DNA of 64,000 nucleotides from Cladophialophora immunda (lineage: Eukaryota > Ascomycota > Eurotiomycetes > Chaetothyriales > Herpotrichiellaceae): contig NW_015622543.1 of assembly GCF_000835495.1 (NCBI RefSeq), positions 2,031,849-2,095,848 on the forward strand, given 5' to 3'. Of this stretch, positions 57,330 to 64,000 are shown in pieces. Position numbers and translations under genes: made by a program. The notes below the pieces were generated by a model. That model worked only from the letters and a program-made list of their open reading frames with translations, was not told where the DNA came from and ran no database searches. The stretch's first letter is position 1. Each line of letters starts with the position of its first letter.

Positions 57330-58394
57330 ACTTGAGTGGCACGTTTTACCCTTATATTTACATTTACTTGTTACGCTGAACTACCCTCGCATCCTGTGGT
57401 TTCTTGCAATTGAGAATGGCTAAGGGCTCCCAGAAGAGCGAGCGATCGTATAATCGATCGACGGTGTGCCCAACTGCGTCCAAGGAAGCGGTGGTCCAAA
57501 ATTGAAGACGTATGAGCAGCGTTCAGGCCAGGATGATGAATCAGACAATGAGACAAAATTGGCCATGTGATCAGCTGTCAGGAATGGTTTGGGACAACAG
57601 GCAGAAGGCAATAGTAAGGTGGGAATCAATCGCTATAAGTATTCCTTGACCCTCGGTCGCTACAAGACTCGAAGCATAAGAGTACTTGCAGCAAGCCGGA
57701 GGAGTTCCTGACAATTCCAAACAAATTCCGAGCCGCAGCTTGCGGCGCAAGACTATTCCTCATTCGGAATAATAGGCATGTGACTGGCGGGGATCCCTGA
57801 CTTTCCCTGTGCCAACGTTATTTTCGAAAGCCGTGTTTTTGTGGGGGAGGGGCGGGCAAAAGAACTCAGAGAGCAAGTCCTAGTATGTTTACTCTGAGTT
57901 CGAAGCACTGGCCTAAAGTCGACAAGTTTAGCGGTACACCGCTCAGAATTACCTGATGACCTATTAGCTACGTTCAGGGGATAGTCAATCCGCGTCCCTA
58001 TCCAAGGCTTGTACGACGGCTCTCGATCATATCAGGAAACTCCGTGGTCAGTGAATCATCGTCATTACCCGCACTTTATACCACTTCAGTAATCCGGATG
58101 TGATCGTGTGCCAACCATGGAAATTTTTCTGTCGAGTCCGGATGCCAATAGCTTTGGCATTCCATTTTGTGCATGTCTTCCCGGAACGAGTGGATGATTT
58201 CCGACACCTCTTTGAGGAGACCTGGTTAGTAAGATGTCATACCACTAGGTGATTGGGCTGATATTTCCTGTCTTGGGGGTTGACCAAGATATGCTAGCTC
58301 TTGCCCTTAGTCGACATTGTTGGGTGACTTTTCACATTTGAAGCGTCGTGCCTCTGCTCGTACATTCCGACTAAGCATCATTAACATTTGAAAC
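57330..58394 (+). promoter_or_regulatory. Gene-free interval upstream of BVMO 3
   Basis: No gene in the first part. CCGGAA lies at 58181-58186, about 210 bp before the BVMO start. Short open frames have no recognised domain. Confidence 0.4.
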
Positions 58395-60361
58395 ATGGGG
58401 TCGATCCAAGTCAACACTCTGGCCATGGCGGTGGATACTGAGGCGATCGAGGCCAAAAACCAAGAGGAGCGCAATAAGCGCCTGAACAGCAAAGGTATCC
58501 ATCAATTTCGCGAAGCGGTCGGGGAACTGGCACGGTTTGCAGAGGACCCATGGACCAAAGGAGATGGCTGCCGCGAGCCGGTTTCTGAAGATGTCGACGC
58601 GCTCATTGTCGGTTGTGGATTTGGCGGCCTCCTAGCAGCCAGGAAGCTTCATGAAGTTGGAATTTACAACATCAGAATGGTTGACAAAGCCTCCGACTTT
58701 GGCGGCGTCTGGTATTGGAACAGGTATTGCATCATTCGTGACCATGGGGGGCACAGACTAATATCGGACCTAGATATCCAGGTCTCTATTGCGATACCGA
58801 TGCGTAAGTGATGACGGCTTGCAAGTCGGTCGCGTGTCGGTGATCTGACAAGATATTCTAGATATATCTACCTTCCCCTGCTGAAAGAAATTGGGCACAT
58901 TCCAAGCTCCAAGTACGTCCCAGGCCATGAGATCCGTGCCCATGCGCTCCGAATTGCGGAAAAAGAAAACTTGCTGGAGAAAGCTCTGCTCCAGACCGAA
59001 TTGAACTCCATTACCTGGTCAAATGAGCTATCTCGTTGGATTGGCGAAACATCACGAGGCGATGTGATCCGCGCTCGATTTGTCATCTCGGCCATCGGAA
59101 TCTTACACAAGCTCCACCTTCCTGGCATTCAAGGCATCGAAAATTTCAAAGGACACAGCTTCCATTCATCCCGCTGGGACTATGACTATACTGGAGGGGA
59201 CCCTTTTGGCGCACCTTTGAGTAAACTCGGCTCGAAACGCGTTGGCTTGGTGGGCACGGGAGCTTCTACAATTCAAGTCCTACCTCATCTTGCTGCATCC
59301 AGAGCGGAGGTCTATGTCTTCCAGCGGACGCCCTCGGGGGTGGATGAAAGGGCCAATCCGAAAACTGACAAGGCTTGGTTTCAATCATTGAAGCCGGGAT
59401 GGCAAGACGAGCGTGCCGACAACTTCGAAAACATCTATTTCGGCCAAAATCCACACGTTGACCTGGTCGACGATGGCTGGACTAAGCACGTGTTTGCTGT
59501 ACTTCAATCGGATCCAGGAGACGGAAGCTATTTAGAGAGACTCAAGGAGGCCGAGACTCTGAAAATGGAATCGATTCGATCCCGTGTTCAAAACACGGTC
59601 GACGATCCCGAGACGGCGGAAGCGCTCAAGCCGTGGTACGTTCGGACATGCAAACGCCCTTGCTTCAGTAACGATTACCTGCCTTGTTTTAACAATCCGA
59701 ATGTGCATCTCGTGCATACGGACGGCAAGGGCGTCGAAAGGGTCACTGAGCAAGGGGTTGTTGCCCAGGGAACCGAGTACAAACTTGACTGTATTATCTA
59801 TGCTACTGGCTTCGACTGGAGTAACGATTATTCCGAGCGTGCCAACATGACAATCACGGGGAGGAACGGGCAGACCATGTCTGAAAAATGGACGCGTGGA
59901 CCAAGCACGTTGTTTGGCATGATTGGCCGGGATTTTCCTAACCTGCTGCTATTCACGCACCTCCAGAGCTCCACGTCGCCCAATTATACGCATTTACTCA
60001 GCGAGCGGGCCAAACATGCCGCTTACATCGTCTCGGAATGCTTGAAACGCCAGATCGATTCCGTCGAACCCACGCAGGAGGCCGAGGATGCTTGGGTCAA
60101 GAAACTGGAAGCCACGGCCTTGAAATATCTTGATTTCTTCATGTCATGCACTCCTGGTATGTATTTGACCCATGGGGTCTTTAGAGAATCTCGGCTAACT
60201 CGAGTTCCATCCGGTCAGGATACTACAATCAAGAAGGCCGGTTGTCAAAGGCCAACCTGAGGAACGCGACGGTTGGCCTGACTGGTCCTGAGTGGTACCA
60301 ACTGGCCGCTGCATGGAGGGCTGCTGGGAAGTTAGAAGGGCTGGAGCTCAATCGTCGATAG
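58395..60361 (+). CDS. Baeyer-Villiger monooxygenase, cyclohexanone-monooxygenase-like
   Basis: Four exons (58395-58723, 58774-58803, 58862-60156, 60219-60361) with introns of 50, 58 and 62 nt; exon 2 is only 30 nt long. The product has 598 residues. The first Rossmann motif GCGFGG is at 73-78, and GGVWYWNRYPG spans the first intron. The fingerprint FKGHSFHSSRWD is at 215-226, a full match to FxGxxxHxxxW with Asp at the last position. GTGAST lies at 251-256 and FQRT with a likely catalytic Arg near 275. The C-terminus after the last intron, GYYNQEGR, is the usual BVMO ending. It lacks the HAPMO N-terminal extension and belongs to the cyclic-ketone group, so it may make lactones. The tail-to-tail neighbouring hydrolase could open them. 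Confidence 0.93.
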
Positions 60362-60954
60362 CAACGCACAAGACGGTTGGAGTTCTGTCGTTGTCAAACC
60401 GTCCGCCAACAGCACCCAGCACATCACTTATTTGAGTAGGTAGAATAGACAAGACTAGTGGATTCAATATCTTGAACCCTCGTCACGAGGTCAAGCGAGG
60501 AATGAACGCATCCCGCCCGGCCCAGACAATGTAGTCCCCTTGAGGAGCCAGTTACCACCTGCGAGGACTTGCCATAGGTAAAGGTATACAGGGTCTGCAT
60601 TGCTGAGAGTATCCTCCACTCCCTGTCGGAGCATAATTCACGATTCTCTGCGATGCCACGTTTCCACGTGACTTCCGTCTCTTGCTGTCGGCGTATAAAT
60701 TGTGGCAACAAATATTTGTTGATTACTCTGCAATCTACTGCGCAGTCCTTCGAACGGTTATCCATGGCGGCATATATCTCGACATCAAGAATGCCCAAGT
60801 GTAGAGAGCCTTTTGGGAGAAAAGAGACTCGCGAAGAGCAGAGCATTGAGACGATACTCCCCGTACGCGCACAACATTAAAGGCACGCCAATCGACAAAG
60901 GGCAGAAGTTGCTGAAAGAACTGATGGACCACGCGACTCAACCCAAGTACGTTT
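60362..60954. other. Convergent intergenic region
   Basis: Lies between two converging genes; no gene and no clear terminator structure was recognised. Confidence 0.5.
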
Positions 60955-62055
60955 TCAAACATTACTGGGCCCGTGCCGAACCACGGTAGAGGCTTTTATC
61001 TCTCGAAGCCAACACGACCAGATATCGAGTCTCCGCCACAAGAGCTCCCGAGTGCCCGCGAAATTATGCATATGACCCATCCGCGAGCATATGAACAGAT
61101 CCACAGAAAAGGAGGATATGTACGCCCGTGGCTCTCCCCTTGGATCGGGGACCACGTCACGTTCGCCCATGGCAACCAATACCGGACAGAGGACAGCAGC
61201 GGCTTCAGAAGCAACGGTCCCAGGCGTGGTGCTGGTTGATGCTGCCGGGATCGGGATGGTAAGCGACGCCCAAGGTGGATCACCCTTTTCTGCTCGAATA
61301 ATCGAGTCCGTCGGGCGGCGGCGATTAAAACGTGCAAGATCCGCGGCTGCCAGGGCGGGATCGACATCGTCGTAATGAAAGACCCATGCCATCGGCGAAC
61401 CTGCGGCCGGATTTCTCGGGATCTTGGTATATTCTTGGAATTGCTGCTCGTTGAGAATTGGGGACGGGTGGCTCGGTGACCCGTCTCTCGATAGCCAGCG
61501 GTACACTATTGGTCGTTCGCCAGGTTTTACCGGAGGATGATTGTGGACTGCACTATATCCGAGTACCCCTATGCCATCATAGCAATGATATCGGCCTTGT
61601 TGAACGATGGTCAAACAGCCACCAAGAGATTGGCCAATGCCAATTTTCACCGCGTGCTGGATCTTGGCATAATTCGGTAGAATGGTCCCTTCTGCTAATC
61701 GCCGTAATATCTGTCGCTCAGCGTCGTGACTTGCTGCAGCCATGACGACATAGTCGAGTTTACCGGCATCGTGCCAGCTGCTCTCTCCCACTCCCAGATG
61801 ATCAAGAGAAACGAAGATCCAGCCTCGCTCAGCGTGCCACTCTGCTTCAGACCCTATACCGGCCGCTGGGCCCGGCAAGTCAGTAGTGAAGTAGCTACGG
61901 TTGTACCCCCCGCCTGGCTTAGCAAAGCAGACGATGGGAACGGGGACAAGCTTCTCTGGCGGTGGGAGATGGACTGTGGCTGCGACATGAGCCTTTTCAT
62001 TCAAGCCCGCCGCTTTGGTGACATCTAATTTGAGTACGGCAAACTGGGTGGCCAT
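60955..62055 (-). CDS. Alpha/beta-hydrolase, second type
   Basis: 366 residues from the ATG at 62055; the frame is open 41 codons further upstream without similarity. Nucleophile Ser143 lies in GIGQSLGG, Asp300 in MGERD, and His328 or His330 in RMGHMH, giving a complete triad. A glycine-rich segment KPGGGYNRSYF near 47-57 could form the oxyanion hole. It lacks HGGG and is not close to the hydrolase at 50.7 kb. No signal peptide is seen. It converges with the cyclic-ketone BVMO, so a lactone or ester hydrolase role is a reasonable inference. The insert of about 90 residues between Ser143 and Asp300 is a cap domain that would shape the substrate pocket. Confidence 0.85.
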   Translation of the reverse strand: MATQFAVLKLDVTKAAGLNEKAHVAATVHLPPPEKLVPVPIVCFAKPGGGYNRSYFTTDLPGPAAGIGSEAEWHAERGWIFVSLDHLGVGESSWHDAGKLDYVVMAAASHDAERQILRRLAEGTILPNYAKIQHAVKIGIGQSLGGCLTIVQQGRYHCYDGIGVLGYSAVHNHPPVKPGERPIVYRWLSRDGSPSHPSPILNEQQFQEYTKIPRNPAAGSPMAWVFHYDDVDPALAAADLARFNRRRPTDSIIRAEKGDPPWASLTIPIPAASTSTTPGTVASEAAAVLCPVLVAMGERDVVPDPRGEPRAYISSFSVDLFICSRMGHMHNFAGTRELLWRRLDIWSCWLREIKASTVVRHGPSNV

Positions 62056-62531
62056 GACGGAGATGCAGAGTCGATCGTATGAGATACTGTATCTACTTAC
62101 TATATGGTCAAAAGTTATCAATTCCGAATTCCGCTCTCGATCAGAATCACCGGTATTCCAGCTTGTCACGTGCAGCATTTCGAGATTTGATGCGGCATAT
62201 ATTAAAGATTGCCTTGCAGCATCCCCGTTTTGACCTCATGGCTTCTTATGGATTTTTACAGAGTACAGGGAGTATAGGGCAATAGCCATTTCCTATCATT
62301 CCTGGCACGTGCTGCTGGAAGCAAACCTCGGCCAAAACCACCGCTGCACAGACTGCACAGATGTAATTTCCAGCTGTGAAGAAAATCAGTGTGTTCCGAA
62401 TTCTGTTCCGAATTCTGTTCCACTTCGTTGGAGTTGATCGAAAGTATGAAATGGTTGATAAACTCCAGTGTCTACCAAACCATACGTGTAAGGGTTCCTT
62501 CGCAACACCATCTTCTACAACACGACAATCA
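62056..62531. promoter_or_regulatory. Bidirectional promoter of hydrolase and SDR
   Basis: 476 bp between divergent starts. It lacks the exact CCGGAA hexamer but holds a related ttccgaattc repeated at about 62122, 62394 and 62406. These may be variant sites; that is inference. Confidence 0.45.
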
Positions 62532-63550
62532 ATGCCTGCTTACGACTTTCCTGGTGTCGCTTTGGTGACTGGCGCTGCCCATGGTAAATCTCCAAGTTTG
62601 GCCATAGGTAGGGCTCAGCTAACATGAACCAGGTATCGGCAGAGCGACGGCAATCCTCTATGCCAAAGAAGGTTGTAAGCGAATTAGCATTGCTGATCGT
62701 AATCAAACAGGCCTTGAGGAAACCAAGCACATGATAGAGTCTGTTGCCAAAGAGGTCGCTGTCAGAACAACAGTCTGTGACAATACTGATGAAAAGGCTG
62801 TACAAAAAATGGTCGATGGAACCGTTGAGCAATTTGGAAGGATCGACTACGCTGCAAATGTCGCCGGGATAACTGTGGTGGGCCCAGGCACGGCCGATAT
62901 GACCACTGAATATTGGGAGCGGGATAGTAACGTGAATCTAAGGGGAGTATTTTTTTGTGAAAGAGCAGAGCTGAAGGTTATGTTGGGTCAAGAGCCTCTT
63001 CAGTCAAGGTCAAGTTATCAGTTGCAATATAAACAAAAGACTTTATCTAATACGTCATTAGTCACTCGAAGCACCCAGTCCGGGGCAGTATTGTCAATGT
63101 TGCGTCCATGGCTGGACTAAACGGAGTGAAGGAATTTCCAGCTTACACCGCCAGTAAGCACGGAGTAGTTGGGCTCTCAAAAGCTGTAATGTTACATTGC
63201 GAACTCCTCATTCACTATAAAGCTAAAAGTCGGCCAAGGACGGCTTGTTCTACGGTAAATCTGGGATTCGAATCAATACAGTCTGCCCAGGGTAAGTTTC
63301 CATTTGACTACAACGAAAAACTTTTAACATAGACCGTAGACCGACCAATACAGGCATTCTGGCCAATTCCGGCAGCGATATGACAAACGCAGCACAAATA
63401 GCAGCGATCAGAGCGTCGGCCTCTCCCAACGCAATGGGGCGATATGCCGACCCTGAAGAGCTAGCCCAGGCTTTGGTTTGGGTTACCAGTGGTCGGGCGA
63501 GTTATATGACTGCCTCTGTTCTACCCGTCAATGGCGGCCAGATATTTTAA
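62532..63550 (+). CDS. Short-chain dehydrogenase/reductase, five exons
   Basis: Exons 62532-62583, 62633-63008, 63062-63185, 63239-63291 and 63340-63550 give 271 residues. TGAAHGIG spans the first intron (13-20), NVAG is near 93-96, the catalytic serine is in NVASMAG (about 158), and YTASK gives Tyr171 and Lys175. GKSGIRINTVCPG and, across the last intron, PTNTGILANSG follow, then GRYADPEELAQALVWVTSGR and LPVNGGQIF. The last intron was placed with acceptor cgtag rather than the nearer atacag because only that keeps the conserved frame. It is an NAD(P)-dependent alcohol/ketone enzyme, probably acting on a BVMO substrate or a ring-opened product. The five short introns set it apart from the other SDRs, so it may have a separate origin. 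Confidence 0.9.
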
Positions 63551-64000
63551 ATATCTACTTTACTTTGCGACTACTTATTGAACACAATATCAATCCTGGG
63601 CCGAGTCGAACCTGTTCCCACGTAACCCTAACCCCGAAAAGAACATGAGTTAGGTATACGGGGCAAAAATTTCCAAAAAGCCGCGGATCTGATTGGTCGG
63701 GTAGAAGAAACTCATCTAATTGGCCAATTCCTATTACAGTCACGTAGGGCGAAGGATCTAACTAATCAAGTAGTAGACTAAATTTTCGCGCTTTCCAATA
63801 GCACTTACCGCGCTACCACCACCACCACCACCACCACCACAACAACAATACCACACGCGCAATCGCCGATTATTTCACTATGAAGATCCTATTCTGTCTC
63901 GAATAGCTCTCGTTTACGTGCTAACTGCCTCATTTATTAGTTCGCTTACATCTCCTTAACCAAAATGCTCGCAAGTGGCGCGCCACCTAATCCATTCAAG
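63551..64000. other. 3' flank of SDR with trinucleotide microsatellite
   Basis: No gene. A run of accacc repeats followed by aacaac occupies about 63815-63849. The window ends before any further feature. Confidence 0.55.

Noticed and set aside
1..64000. CRISPR arrays, rRNA and tRNA genes
   Set aside because: The host is a eukaryote; the repeats seen are LTRs, terminal repeats and minisatellites, and no RNA gene was recognised by eye.

Overview
The window looks like a piece of a filamentous ascomycete (Pezizomycotina) nuclear genome. The genes have short GT-AG introns of about 48-64 nt, there is a Zn(II)2Cys6 regulator, and the genes alternate with blocks of extremely AT-rich repeat. Copies of the same repeat differ almost only by C/T and G/A transitions, and their old reading frames are full of TGG-to-TAG/TAA and Cys-to-Tyr changes, the mark of repeat-induced point mutation (RIP). 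The species cannot be named from sequence alone.

Layout. 1-15.2 kb is a RIP-degraded repeat block: a complete Ty3/Gypsy chromovirus on the minus strand (191-8088), a truncated second copy sharing its middle LTR (8089-12303), then unidentified repeat debris. 16.1-36.9 kb carries an MFS permease, two HAPMO-like Baeyer-Villiger monooxygenases (BVMOs) with a broken alpha/beta-hydrolase and a broken SDR between them, a Zn2Cys6 activator, an EthD-like protein, a RIP-killed sugar transporter, an intact sugar transporter and a small EthD protein. 37.3-41.6 kb holds an inverted-repeat (MITE-like) element and a 2979-bp Mutator-like transposon with a perfect 9-bp target duplication. 43.3-45.5 kb holds an SDR and a BVMO pseudogene. 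45.6-49.5 kb holds an LTR retrotransposon fragment, a pogo-type helix-turn-helix fragment and a LINE reverse-transcriptase fragment. 50.7-63.6 kb holds an alpha/beta-hydrolase, three more SDRs, a frameshifted PNPOx-like flavoprotein, a third intact BVMO of a different subfamily and a second alpha/beta-hydrolase.

How the genes may work together (inference). The set is BVMO (ketone to ester or lactone), alpha/beta-hydrolase (ester or lactone opening), SDR (alcohol/ketone interconversion), EthD-like proteins, two uptake-type transporters and one regulator. No polyketide synthase, NRPS, terpene synthase or P450 was seen. This fits a catabolic or tailoring cluster for a cyclic or aryl ketone (terpenoid, steroid or acetophenone type) better than a classical biosynthetic cluster. 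Most genes form divergent pairs, and the hexamer CCGGAA/TTCCGG recurs in most upstream regions, a candidate site for the cluster's own regulator. Several members are dead paralogues of live ones, so the cluster has been duplicated and is partly decaying among transposons.
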